NCBI GenBank assembly: GCA_015680685.1
Contig: MNCI01004524.1
Location: 152,395-201,567, forward strand
DNA length: 49,173 nucleotides
Source: Gnetum montanum
Taxonomy: Eukaryota; Streptophyta; Gnetopsida; Gnetales; Gnetaceae
Direction of reading: 5' to 3'
Shown here: piece after piece, positions 10,816 through 22,767 of the stretch
Layout: every line of letters begins with the position of its first letter
Position numbering within the stretch: the first letter of the stretch is position 1
Notes under the pieces: model-generated
The model's database searches: none
What the model saw: the letters and a program-made list of their open reading frames with translations, nothing else
What the model was told of the DNA's origin: nothing
Position numbers and translations under genes: made by a program

Positions 10816-11229
10816 TCAGAGTACTTTGCTTTTGTAGATGATGTTGACTTGGTTGTGAGAAAGATAATGCCTCCATTTCTTGAGTGTAAAGACTAAGGCA
10901 AGGAAATTCTTTTCCACATCATTATACTTTACTTGATAGGTAACCAATGCATGGCTTAGGTAGTATACTGGGACCTCTATACCATCATCTCACTTTTGGC
11001 AAAGCAGAGAAGCAATGGATGTGTCAGAGGTAGCAAGGTAGATGTAGAAAGGTTTATCTCTTTGCAGAGGGTAGACCATTGGAAGTTAAGCCAGCTGTTG
11101 TTTAAGGTTGTCAAATGCCTTTTGGCATTGATCTATCCACCCAAAGTGGACTCCCTTTTTGAGCAAGTGTTTCATTGTTTGCAACTTATCGGTCAACTGT
11201 GTGATAAACTGACATATGAATTGCAATCT
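10816..11229 (-). pseudogene. RNase H domain of element 2 (broken)
   Basis: The classical RNase H follows RT in all Ty3/gypsy elements. Only fragments are readable on the minus strand: LKKGVHFGW-like, CQKAFDNLKQ-like, and the motif in which Asp-Val-Glu-Lys-Asn leads into FLALVFTLKKWRHYL. Frame is kept poorly and several stops occur. The same order and spacing in element 1 (26115-26560) supports the call. Confidence 0.65.
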
Positions 11230-12306
11230 ACCTTATAACCCTCGTAGCTCCTTAAGGTTAGCCAATGGTGATAAGTTGATAATGGCCTTAACCTTATCAG
11301 AGTCTATGCATATGCTTTCTTTGGATACTATGAAACCTAGCATGTGGTCCATCTTGACACCGAAGGCATAGTTCTTAGGATTTAACCTAAGTTCATGCTT
11401 TAGGCAACGTTTGAGCATAAGGTTTAAGTCATCTGCATGGTTTTGTGCTACTTTTGACTTAACTACTATATTGTCAATGTAATCATTGAGTAGAACTAAT
11501 AGGTAATTACTAAAAATGTACGTCATGGCTCATTGATAAGTCGCTCTTGCATTCTTTAGTCTGAAGGGCATCATCATGTAACAAAATGTGCCCTATGGGG
11601 TCATGAAGGTAGTACTAAGCTGGTGCTCTGGGTTGATCCGAATTTGGTTGTAACCCAAAAAGCCATCCATGAAGGACAACAAGGTATCACCAACTGTGGT
11701 ATTAACCAATTGATCAATACTAGATAATAGGAAATTGTCTTTAATAGTTTCCTTGTTTAGGTCCTTGAAGTTTATGCAAATGTGTATACTTCCATTTTTC
11801 TTGGATACAACCATGATGTTGGAAACCCAGTTTTTGTAGTTAATAGCCTAAATGAAACCAGTCTTGTAAAGCTTAGTGATTTCATCACAAATTACCAATG
11901 CCATGTTAGGCCTAACTTTGTGAGCTTTCTACTTAACTAGTTTTATGCTGGGATCGAGGATTATGTTGTGTTGCACTATGCAAGGATCTAGGCTTGGCAT
12001 GTCTTCATAATACCATGCAGATGCCTTGATGTTATCATTGAGCACTTTTGCGATGTGTTGGGCATGTTGAGGCTCTAGTAAGGAACTAAGTTTCAATGCC
12101 TTTGCCTCACCATTAGGTGTTGTGATAGGGATTTCAATGAGGGGATCCTTAGTGATGTCACCTATCTCTAGATTTAGAGCCCTAACTAGATGTTCTGTCT
12201 AGTCTAGCAGTGCCTCTACAGATGTTATGTATTCATCGTAGGCTATGGGCTCAAGGTCTAGGCATTGTGGATCAATGCATTGCGTGAGTTCACCATGGGG
12301 CCCAAT
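11230..12306 (-). pseudogene. Reverse transcriptase of element 2, cut by element 1
   Basis: RT copies the genomic RNA to DNA. The minus-strand frame runs from the insertion border at 12306 with a Tat-like leader (AWYYEDMPSLDP, HNIILDPS, KAHKVRP), then SKKNGSIHICINFKDLN, SFMDGFLGYNQI, TPYGTFCY and MPFRLKN. The catalytic box reads YIDN where YIDD is expected. Stops occur at KLVK-stop-KAHK (Gln expected), GFI-stop and TYQ-stop-AM, and all fit single transitions. The N-terminal continuation lies across the insert, on the far side at about 32017-32076. Confidence 0.88.
12302..12306. repeat. Target site duplication of element 1, left copy
   Basis: CCAAT abuts the LTR start at 12307; the right copy at 32012-32016 is CCAGT. 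They differ by one transition. Confidence 0.75.
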
Positions 12307-13975
12307 TGAAACACCACTAAATTCAAGTAAAAAAATCTTAACAACAAATTTGTTTAAGTGTCAACATGAGACAAATGTTTCTAAGTGTTTGGCCCATGCT
12401 TCCACTACTTAGGCTACACTTTAGAGCATAGTCAACATAGCACATAGTGTAAAACCAAATTTGCAAAATTTCTTAAGTGTCGATAATAGTTGCAAAAATT
12501 TTTCTAAGTGTTGTGCTATGCTTCCATTCTCCCTACTACACTCTAGAGCATAGCTAGCATAGTATGCACTTCAGTGGCCAGTTTTGCCTAAGTGTCAAGC
12601 TAGAAGCTGTCAAGCTAGTTTAACATGAAAACAAGCATTTTAGCAGATCTTCTAACTCCTACAGCTACCCCTCTTACTATGCTCCAGAGCTTAGCATGGA
12701 TTAAGATTGCAAGTTTTTCCAAATCTTTTCAAAGTGTTAATGCTATGCTCTCACTCTTCCTACTATGCTCTAACGCATAGCTAGCGTAGCCAGCACTGGG
12801 CCTCAATTTTTGCAGAATTTGCCTAACTGTTGGGCTACACTTCAAAGCATAGCTAATGTAGTAATGCAGGATAGCCTCCAAAAACTTCCAGAGCTTAGCA
12901 TTGGCCTTCATCTCAACTTTGACACTTCTTTGGCAAGCAGGATCAACAACTTGCACTTTCTTTACACCCCCCTTATGTCCCAAAATTGTACCTACGCTTG
13001 ATCCCACTCAAAAGAGGAGAGAGTGTAGCCTCCAAATTGCACTGTTTGTAGGTACATTGTAGTCTCTTTAGCTCCAACACATGTAGTTGGTAGTGTAGTC
13101 ATAGTTTGGTAGTATTTTAGGGTCCACTGGAACATACCAGAGCATAGCACCATTTTGGTCCAGTGGGAGTGTAACTGGGGTCAGTGTAGCCTTAACTAAC
13201 CTTTGCCATGTGGCACCAGATCCATACTTCATATCAACCCTAACTCTATAAATGCCTCTATGTTTCACATTTTAGGGGTTGTATTTTTTGAGGGATTGGC
13301 ATTTTGAAGCATTTAGTGGGCATTTTCACTCAATAGTTGGCATATTAGCACTATCACCCTTGCATCTAAACACACTTAACGCCTTAGCAGAACTTTGGGA
13401 CACCACCTTTGCATACCATAGCACACCGCAGGTTATAGGACATCACAAAAACTAACCCAACAGGCTCAGACTTCATGGCGAATGTCAATTTCACAACCTG
13501 AACACCCCAAAGACTATGATTATGTTGCTTGCTATGCCCATCTGTACACTGCGTACCTCCTCACCTTTCTTTTGCAAACTACTATGCTCTCCCATTTGGG
13601 GTGGTGCTATTCTTCCTCTCTCAAACTCCTTTGCATTTTTCAAGCATTTTCTTTATCATTTAGCATAACATTTGCATTTTTTCGGTATTTTGCATGCATT
13701 TGCACGTTTGCACTGTTGTTTTCACACCGAAAAACCCTGCTACGCTCTGGCTTAGTTAGCCTTGGTACCACTAAAAATACCGTGTGAACCCCTAGCACCC
13801 ATTTATCGAAACACTCCATAAGTCCTAGTTCAATCAACAAGACAGTACCATGTGCTTCGCCTTCGTTTGTCCCCTCCAACAATGGCCCTTCGGACAAGGG
13901 CAGGGTTAGGGTTGTTCCGTAGCCACAAAGCTCTCGGCATGATCATTCCAGCCATTGATGTTTTTAGTGGCTACA
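12307..13975 (+). repeat. 5' LTR of element 1
   Basis: It starts TGAAACACCA and ends GTGGCTACA, giving the TG...CA ends of an LTR. It aligns with 30380-32011 and, inverted, with both outer LTRs. Palindrome modules lie at about 12412, 12532, 12671, 12756 and 12834, and a TATA box at 13246. Confidence 0.92.
13246..13253 (+). promoter_or_regulatory. LTR TATA box (element 1, 5' LTR)
   Basis: CTATAAAT stands 939 bases into the LTR. It is the likely core promoter of the genomic RNA and is conserved in all four LTRs. Confidence 0.7.
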
Positions 13976-13981
13976 ATTTTC

Positions 13982-13998
13982 TAACACTAGAAGGAGGG
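13982..13998 (+). promoter_or_regulatory. Primer binding site of element 1
   Basis: TAACACTAGAAGGAGGG begins six bases after the 5' LTR. Element 2 reads TGGTGCTAGAAGGA at the matching place, so the ancestral site was probably TGG-Y-GCTAGAAGG. TGG fits pairing with a tRNA CCA end. I could not assign the tRNA with confidence. Confidence 0.6.
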
Positions 13999-14437
13999 TC
14001 ATGCCATTTCCTTTTGCATTTAGTGGTAGTCCCACATGCTCTCTGCACGTCCATTACTAGCTTCAAGCTAGCATAGACTCGACACCCTTGTGGACCTACT
14101 ATGGTAGTAGATGGATCATAGGCCAACACAAGAATTATCTATGATTTAGTTGGTGTAGATTGAACCCAGTTGTTGGTTCACTTAGAACCCTATTGGACAA
14201 AAGCCAAAGCGTATCTTTGGCAATTAGCCAAAACTTTGTGTGCTCATGAGAGCATAGCTGGCTTTTAATGTGAGAGCATAACAAGCCTTAGCATAGTGAG
14301 CGTAGCACACTAGAGTTAGTTTTCCTTTAGTAGCATTTTCAGACTTAGTTGTTTTTTCAAAATTTTTAGCAATTTTATACTTAGCTTTTTTTTAGCATCT
14401 ATAACATTTGCAACATTTGCATTTTTTACGTAGCATC
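13999..14437 (+). other. Leader between primer site and gag of element 1
   Basis: No coding frame is apparent. Several AGCATAG/GCGTAGC half-sites of the LTR palindrome type occur at 14240-14310, followed by a T-rich stretch running into the gag start codon. Confidence 0.5.
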
Positions 14438-17400
14438 ATGAATCTTAAGCAACACTCGACCTCTATTCTAACCATGATTGTTGTTGAACCTAGTTGGTGG
14501 GAGGTCACACTTGATCTTCTTGGGTCCAAGGGGTCTACCTTGATAGAGAGGCAATTGCTCAGAGTACGCAATTAGCTACCTGGGTACATGGTGCTCCATG
14601 GTGAAAAATATAACTTCTTTTGCACAAAACTCTAGGCAGGTCTATCCCTAGATTTCCGAGAAATGGATTCCAAACAGGGTTATGAAATCATACACTGGAA
14701 TAGAAGGGAATACTTCCCTACCATCAATGATTTCATTCCGCTCATCAAAACCTTTCAGTGGTTGCTTGATGAACTCATTTGACTAAGTGGGTTGAATGAG
14801 TATGATGCATTAACTGATTACGAGAAGCCCCTGCAAAATGGGTAGGATGAGTTTGAGGCTTTTTCAGAGAATGAGAACCCCTTTACACCTCTTTCCAGTA
14901 GGCTGCCTTTAGCCTCATCCCTTTGTAGTCCTAGCCATCCACCTTCTGTCAGGAAATTACATCCCCCTTGTCATCCCTAAGGTCAACCCCTATGGTGGCA
15001 AGTCATCAAATACATATGCATTAGGGTGTAGGACCATTTGTCACCCCAACCTTTGTACATCACATGCATCAGGGTGCAGGACTATCTGCCACCCTTCTCT
15101 TTGTGATATTTACATAGTTTGCATAGTCTTTCCTATTAGCATATGTGATGCTAACATAGCCTTACATGCACACTATGTAGATGTCCCAACTACCACCAAC
15201 TTAGGTGTCATATGTTCTGCTTGTCTCATCAGCACCCCCTACCATGGTGTAAGCCACAACCGTGTGGTGGGCTCTAGCCCCTATGCCCATGATGCAACAC
15301 ACATAGTAGTACGTGCAACAACATGCGCAACAAGCATCTAACGTGGTTGCATAGCCTGTAGTAGGGCCATGGGCCACTTAAGCAATACAGCAGGCAACAC
15401 AACCGATGTAGCTGGTTGCGCCTACCCTGAGCTTAGACCAAGCAGTCCAGCTCATCTAGATGCTCACCAAGGAGGATAAGTGGCTCAAAGCCTCCTCCTC
15501 CGAAATAGTCCACATGATGGACTTTTACTAGGATGACCCAATCAGTCCTGTGATCCCATCACTGATCCTACCTCTTGGGGCCCAACTTCCCTAGTTCACT
15601 AAGTACAATGGTGAAGGGGATCCTACTGCCCATCTAGTGACCTTTCATTTTGAATGCCTTTTGTTGTAGGCATGGCCACATGCAATCATTTGTGTGTTTG
15701 CCATGTCCTTAATTGGCAAGGCACTGGATTAGTACTATGCACTCCCTAGGGCCTCCATATCTTCCTTGGAGGAATTGCTTAGTCAATTCGTCACTCGCTT
15801 CAAGTATGACTTGAAGCTTAAGGTAACCTTGGATCAACTAATGCAAATTATGCAAGGCTACTTAGAGCCTGTACAAAAATTCATCCAATGCTAGAGCAAC
15901 ATACTTAACAAAATTCATGAGCCCATTGCAAAAATCCACCTATTGGTCATTTTTAAAGATGTAGTGAATGAATTTATCAAGTCAAAGTTGTATTACCTTT
16001 CCGTGCACTTCTTGAGGCAAGCATTTGTTCAAATGAAGAGAATTTAGGATGTGGCGGAGGCCAGTAAGGACCTTAGTCTATGTGGCCTACAAAAATGTTC
16101 ATGCAGAGAATGATAAGGAAAAGGGCATGATAACCACAACTATTGTGATGGTGGCTAATGAGGCCAAGCCAAACAACGCTAAACCAATAGCCAAGGCACC
16201 TAAGGCCCCGACCAACAACAAGGCATTCAAATTTAGCACTGCAACGACCAACCAATTTGCACCATTGGCAACCACGGGGCAAGCTACCTTGAGGCCAAAC
16301 TTTGAGCTCAAGGACTGCTCAAAGTATACAACATTGCCCATCAAACCGTTAGAGCTCTTGGGTCAACTGCTTAACGTTGGGTGTATCCACTATATGCAAA
16401 TGTTTAAGGATGCTCATAAGCATCATGATGGCTACTACGAGCTCCTCAAAAATCCATCAACAGCCATGCCAAATGAGCCTCCAATCTCTAAACATTTTAG
16501 GTTGGACCGGTTCTACCATTACCATCAACTACTCGACTATGACATAGACTTCTACATGGCCCTATGAGATGACATACAATGCATGATTGACCAAGGCCAA
16601 CTAGTTCTTGATGCAACCAGCTCAATTTGCCCGAAAAATCAATTAATGAAGGTCTACAAAAACCCTCTCAGTGTAAGTGGCACAGGCTATTTTATCAATC
16701 CCATCAGCATTGATGTTGAATTAGAACAAAGACAAGAACCATTTGTGGTTTGCGTGCCCTATGTTAACACTAGGGTCTCCTCAGCATCAACTAGGTCAAG
16801 GTCCCCTTTTTTCATCAAAGCACCACCTCAAGTGCCCATGACACCCTTTGTGGTTAGGGCCTCGTAGTACGTTGCAGTGACAACAACCTAGACACCTTTT
16901 GTTGTTAGGGTGCCTCAACATGCGGACTCTTCACCTACTTAGAGTTTGATGATGGGGACTACATCAAGCCCTACTCGCCCAAGGCATCATCCTGCATATA
17001 ACAACATGTAGTCTAGGTGGTAGCCTAGGAGGCCTAATGAGAACCTTGTCAATAAAATGATTAGGAAACGCCTAGAGTTAGGTTCACCTAAGCTTGTCCC
17101 CTTGTCTTCTATTTACATGACTACGTTGGCTAGAATAGCCATCGCAAGTAATCAACAACTGAGCACTAAGGCTGAAAAGTAGGCCAAGCAAGCCAAGCCC
17201 AAATCTCCTCCCTGAGAGATCTGTCTCCTAGGCTACATGAAGGAGATGAAGGCCAACAAAGCAACTAATAGTAGTAAGGATTTCCTAGATGCATTGGCAC
17301 AAGTTAAACAAGCTTTGAAACATAAAAAACACAACCTTGAGCCTGTGCAACTTGGTCATGACCTTCTTTGCTCATCGTGAAGCACTAGTTTGCATGTTGA

Positions 17401-18233
17401 CCTCCATTCCTATTAAGAAGGACATCCTAGCAAATGAACAAGCCATCCATGTTGTCATGCTTCCTCCCACACCTCGAGAATCAAGTTCAACACCCCTAGC
17501 ATTTCACGATGAGGCAATTAAGGTTAACCCTAAAAAGGGTTAGGTAATTATCTTGCCAATGTTCATAAAAATTTGCATAGTACAATACAAGATTCACAAG
17601 GTGCACGTCAATGATAGGGTAGCAACTAACGTCATCCCATTCCAAGTTGTTGACCAACTCAGTCTTACCGACCAAATCAAATCCACAAAGACAAATTGCC
17701 TGAAGTCCTTTAATGGGCTGTGCATTGTCATAAAGGAGATGGTCATGATAGCTTTCGTGGTAGGGGAGTAGTTCCTCACAATAGTTGAATTCATTGTCAT
17801 TGAGGAGATGCCCGGGTTCAACCTAATCCTGAGAAGGCCCTGGCTAGTACAATTATAGGTTGTCTCCTCACCCATCCACCAAGAAATCCACCTTTCATAC
17901 GAAGGTGAAGAAGTGATTATACATGGTGACAATGCAGCCCCTCTAACCATTAACAACCTTGACACAGAATAAGAGTTGGAGGTAGAGTTCCTCGATGACA
18001 CATCGCATGTGAAGGACAAGGGTTAACCTTATTTAAGAGACCCACTCGAGGAACCAAAAGAGGTTGATGACCTCCCCGAAGAAGCTCTATGGGTAGAGGT
18101 TCCCTTTAGCATCATAGACGAGGGTCTAGGCAAATATTGCCTCGAGGTACCCAGGCCCTACGTACCGCTAACCCACATTAGATTAGGGAGCAACTACATG
18201 ACTAAGGCACCCCCTTAGTTCAACATGTGCTAG
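14438..18233 (+). pseudogene. gag-protease of element 1 (broken)
   Basis: The start ATG at 14438 is matched by an ATG at the same place in element 2. Order: an N-terminal domain (about 14438-14840; MVLHGEKYNFFC, EYFP, FQWLLDEL) that I do not recognise; a Pro/Thr-rich linker; the capsid (retrotransposon gag) domain at about 15597-16035 with YNGEGDPTAHL, ALD-stop-YYALPRASIS and LEELLSQFVTRF; a Lys/Ala-rich stretch; PEPPISKHFRLD-like text leading to a decayed zinc-knuckle region ending MIDQGQLV (16480-16610); and the protease at about 17380-17900 with ATNVIP, IVIEEMPGFNLIL and RPWL. The protease triad is altered. At least one frameshift near 16040 and many stops are present, mostly where Gln or Trp is expected. 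It ends next to the proposed donor. Confidence 0.85.
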
Positions 18234-18946
18234 GCACCTACTTGCCCCTAATCTTTGCATGTCTCATTTACCTTTTGCTTGAGTAGTACACTTCACATGA
18301 TTGCTTGTGTTATGCATCATTCATTTTATTACACATTCATTTATTTTGCTTATGCATTTTTTCTTAGTTTTCCTACGCATTAAAAAATACTAAAATACAT
18401 AGAAATGATAAAATTCAAAATTGCAAAAAATAAAAATAAAAAAAAATACATATGGCTCACCATGGCCTAAAACTGGCCACTTTTTCACATTTCCATGGCT
18501 TGAAAAGGCCTTAAACTGCTACGGCCTAAAATTGGCAACCCTTTTTCTTTCTTCGCATCAACCTGGAATGGCCTAAACTATGACTATGGCCCACTATGCC
18601 CTAAAAATAGCAACACCTTTTCTCTTTATTCATATCTTGAAATGACCTTAAACTAGCAATCGCCATGGCCTGAAATGGCCCTAAACTAGTAACGACCTTC
18701 GTAGCATGTCCCTCAATTGGCATGGGACCCATAAGGGGCCTAATATCACCTAATTAACCACATTACTAGCACACAATACTTAGCAAAATAAATGGAAGAG
18801 TCTACATAATACGCAACCCAGATAGCAAAAAATAGTTTATCATTACATCTCCATTAATCCATCAAAAAAAATACATGACATGAAAGTACAACAAAAATGG
18901 CCAAAAATGCAAAATTTTCCCAACATTAGGGCTACATTAGGACTGC
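18234..18946 (+). other. Spacer after protease, with short-period repeats
   Basis: There is no gene on the element strand. A candidate intron donor stands at 18233/18234 (CTAG|GC here, CTAG|GT in element 2). At about 18440-18730 the core CATGGCCTAAAACTGGC recurs irregularly about eight times. The spacer ends at the stop codon of the antisense gene. Confidence 0.55.
18440..18730. repeat. Short-period repeat cluster, left side of the cassette (element 1)
   Basis: Degenerate copies of CATGGCCTAAAACTGGCAAC at irregular spacing of about 30-60 bases. The core is related to the 3' UTR minisatellite (CTATGACTATAAACTGGCA). Element 2 has the same cluster at 37780-38070. Confidence 0.7.
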
Positions 18947-21900
18947 TCAGCTGGTGGCATTTGGTAGGGGTCAAGGCTCCTCTTCCTCTTCCTCTATTAC
19001 TTTGCTAGGGCCTACGACATCGCATGGTGCCTGCTCAAAGCAACACAAGATAATGAACTAATTAGCAAAGGCACAACATGCAAAAACTAACATAAAAGCA
19101 TAAAACACAAAAAAAGAAAACAACTAACTTGAGACGGTCCCGCATCCATCTTTAGAGGCAATTTATCAAGGCCCTCCTCCAAGCATTAGAGGATTTTGAC
19201 CTTTGATAGCCATGTTTAGTCCTCCTAGCTAAAGTCAATACTTGCAAGGGTCTTGCCTTTGTCCATGGTGGTCCATGGTAGCTAAGGAAACCTCCCCTGA
19301 GGGCACAATAATTAGCCACTCTGGAGATCCACTCACCACTACATGACAAGCAAACAACTTATAAGCCCATGTCTCGTCAATTATCTTAAGGAACATATGA
19401 TGGAAATGACATTCGACAGACTCCTCCTTGTACCATTTAATATATGTGTTTTACTTGTTCTTGTAGTGGTGCTTATGGTTCTTTTGAGTCTACCCTGACT
19501 GATGCACCTTTGTGTTGTAATATTTCCAATCTTGATTTTTTTGGGCGAGTAAGTCCATATGCAACCTCTGCTTGATGATCTCTTTGGTGGCCTTGTTCTT
19601 GCCATGTATTTCCAACCCGTACCTAGCATAGTCACTCTCAACTGTCCACCAGGTACTGTCCCCTCATGTGCAAGCCATAATGAAATCATAACAGGACTGC
19701 AAGTCCCCCATCTTGGCATCCTAGCTTGCAACTCTATCCTGGAGCACATGTACCCTCTTCCATAGGTACTTGTTAGTGCACCTACAAACCCATAATGCTT
19801 TCATGCTTGAAAGTGTGCACTTACTTGCCACCTCATACATGCGGTGAGGCACTTGCTCCACCTTAGGGAGAAACTCTAGGATGGCATCCACCTTGGCCAT
19901 CTTGCTTGAATCCCAATGAAGCTTAGAACCTGTTGGCATACAATAAGTAAGACAACATTAGCCACAGACTAGGCATTAAATCGGTAAAGTAAGATAAGTA
20001 AAGTAACCTCACAACCATACCAAGCTCAGGATCCACTTGTTGTAGGCGGTCCATCATGTCCTGAACTAGACCTTCCATGAAGGTGAACTTGTTGGGTGCC
20101 TCTACCCATGGCTCCATGCGATAGGTAGAGGTGGACGCTGGACCGCTGGTAGGTACCTTTGCGACTGCAATGTAATAACACATTTAGCAATAGTCAAACA
20201 ACCAAAGATGCAAGAGTAGAAAGAGAGCAATAACATATGGCAATGCAGAGCACATACCTAGTAAACCCTTAGGTGTGAAAGTTGGGGGATCACCCAGTTG
20301 CACACCATCAAAGAAGCTATCAAAATGACCCCTATCGAGGTGAAGTAGTCCCTCCTCCTCTAACTGTCGGAGAACCTCTACAGCCTCATGCAGCTCCTCC
20401 TCTTATGTTTCTCCCTCCTCAATCTGAGGGGGGACCTCCTTTGCTACTACTTCTGTTGCTACTCTTGCAGCCCTCTCACCTAATTTCAACAATTCACACA
20501 CATTTCAAGGTTAGCAAACAACTCAACATAGTAGCTTAGCATAATAACTTAGCATAGTATAGCATAGCATAAAAAAACATACAAACATGAATACATAAAA
20601 TGCAAAAAATGCATCCAATAACTCGTACTAACCTACCACGTCCGTGTGCAAGTCACAAAACTTTAGGTAGATCTTCTTGCCACCTTCCTTTTCAACCTCC
20701 CATGTAGGCTCTTGTGCAGGATGTGGCCTTTTAATCTTTGCCTTGGACGGTCCCACCATTTTGGCAATGTAATGCTCCGCATTGGCCATGTTTTTGGTAG
20801 CATCTGGTGGAGGCTCACTTGCACTATCATGCAAGTAGTGAGCTCGCCCTAAGGGACCTTTAGTTGTTATGGAAAACAATTCACCAATTGCCTATAGGGG
20901 GTCTTATGCTCATGTGGTAGCAAATAGGTGCTTGATCCATGGCTTTGAGAGTTATGCACGATCTTGCACCACCTATCATCTATCCTCAAGAATCACCAAA
21001 AACTCCACAAATCTTTGCAAGTATCTTGCAAAGATGGCAAAGTGCACATGCAACCTTGCTTGAAGGTTGTGGTTCAACTTAACGATATTGGCATGTAGGT
21101 CATCGGCAAGGTGAGAGGCCCAATTGTAACTTGTGCCCTCCTCTAGCATGTCCCTCATCACTCAAGCCTACTCCACCCCAAAGATTTTCTCTTGGGAAAG
21201 CAACTTCAAAAACACATGGGCATGGAAGAGAGGGTAAAGTTCACAGACTATAGGCATCCACACATTCTTTATAGGTATGCCTTTGCAAGATTGGGAAGTA
21301 CCTAGTCACTCCTTGATATCACCTCGATGGTCCACCTCTCTATTGGTCTTATCAATGACCAAAGAGCCATTAGAGGGGAGACCAAAGAGGTCCAAAAAGA
21401 AGTCATTAGTGAGGTCTAAAATAACCCTCACACAACGTACCTACTTGACAAAGTGATGAGCATTGTTGCTGAAGGAATCAATAATGGTAACCATTTCGAC
21501 CATTGGGATGCCTAGGTTAAGAGCCAGGAAAAGGTCCATTAGGCTAGCTCACATGAGCCTATTGGTCAAATCTATTGGGGCTGCGTGGTACAACAAATGT
21601 TGCACACCCTCAACATCCCCATACTTCATAATGAGGGTGGCCTTAGTGCAGCCCATAGCTACCATTGTGACCTCTCCCGAAGTAACTACGGCTGCAACAT
21701 ATGCAAAGAAAATAACGTTAGCATCATGCAAAATGACAAAGTAGCAAATGCACAAGAGAAAAATGATAAACTTCTTACGCATGACAAAAGGTATGTGCAA
21801 TGGTGGTGGTGGAACCGATGCCTCCTCAACCCTAGGTACACTGTCCACTCACTTCGCATCTAACCAATTATGGATCTGACACCTCTCGTAGGCCTTTGAA

Positions 21901-22767
21901 TACCAATGAGGATACTATACCAAGTTAGACCCAATCTAATTGATCATCCCTACATGAATGCTCTTGAAGGTAAAAAATTCCTGCAGGGTGGTGCAAGCCA
22001 ACTTTAGGGCCCCTTTGTCATCATGTAGGCCATGCTCTTTGGTACTAAATTTGGCAACAAACATGAGTAGTTAGCATCTTCGTATGAGCTATTAGCCAAA
22101 AGAATAATGCAAAGATCATGGAAAAACTCATCCTTCTGCACAATACACCATCCTAGGTGGGTTTTGAAATAGGGTATGCACATGTTGAGCAATAAAGAGA
22201 GTGTTGCTCTTACTATAGCAACTAAGCTTTGGCATCTGCTAGATCTTGGATAAATGTCTAATTCCCTTAGGGCCTCGACCTGAACCTCCTACTCCACCAT
22301 CACTGGTAGTAGGTTCATCGAACATGAACCTTAAAATATCTTGATTTGCCCCAGGTAGCAATGTCTCCGTGATGACACTAGCAACTGTTGCTGCTAAGTG
22401 TGACCACATCATCACACTAAAATGTTGGAGCGGAAATTCTAGAAACTAGCGTGCTCCTGGCTAGAACCATACCGCTTGGTGGCCCAATTGTGTCTAGTGC
22501 AAGCATGTCTAAAATAGGCTCACTCATATAGTAGAGGATGCCAATGAGCTCCACCATGATGAGGATTGGCTTCAACAATACCTTGCAACCACATAAGTAA
22601 CAAAAGAAGAAGAAGAGAGCATTATTATACATCAAATGCACAAAAATACACTAACTTACACTTAGAAAAACTAGCAAGGTTAACATAGAGTAGCATAACT
22701 TAGCAAAGTTAATATATCCTTAGGGTTCCTTGTGGGCCTTGCGGGCATAGGACGTCGATACATACAT
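18947..22767 (-). pseudogene. Intron-containing antisense gene carried by element 1 (unknown protein)
   Basis: It lies opposite to gag-pol, between protease and RT. A possible start ATG is at 22767 and the stop TGA is at 18949-18947. Introns supported by the second copy (34168-37587) are 21692-21778, 20480-20632, 20165-20257, 19930-20020 and 19031-19128, each with GT and AG ends; an earlier acceptor at 22582 is likely but its donor is unclear. Exons encode a hydrophobic-helical start (LLKPILIMVELIGIL), a Pro-rich turn (VPPPPLHIPF), a helical part (HFAIFARYLQRFVEFL), an acidic block (EEELHEAVEVLRQLEEEG), a likely coiled coil with KVDAILEFLPKVEQV, and an acidic tail GPSKVIEEEEEEP. I do not recognise the family. 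It is broken by stops, many at TAG/TAA where the other copy has Gln. It keeps an N-terminal portion near 22070-22420 that element 2 lacks. Confidence 0.7.

Noticed and set aside
16073-16344. Minus-strand open frames opposite gag
   Set aside because: They mirror the Lys/Ala-rich gag linker, have no motif of their own and are not kept as a longer frame in element 2.
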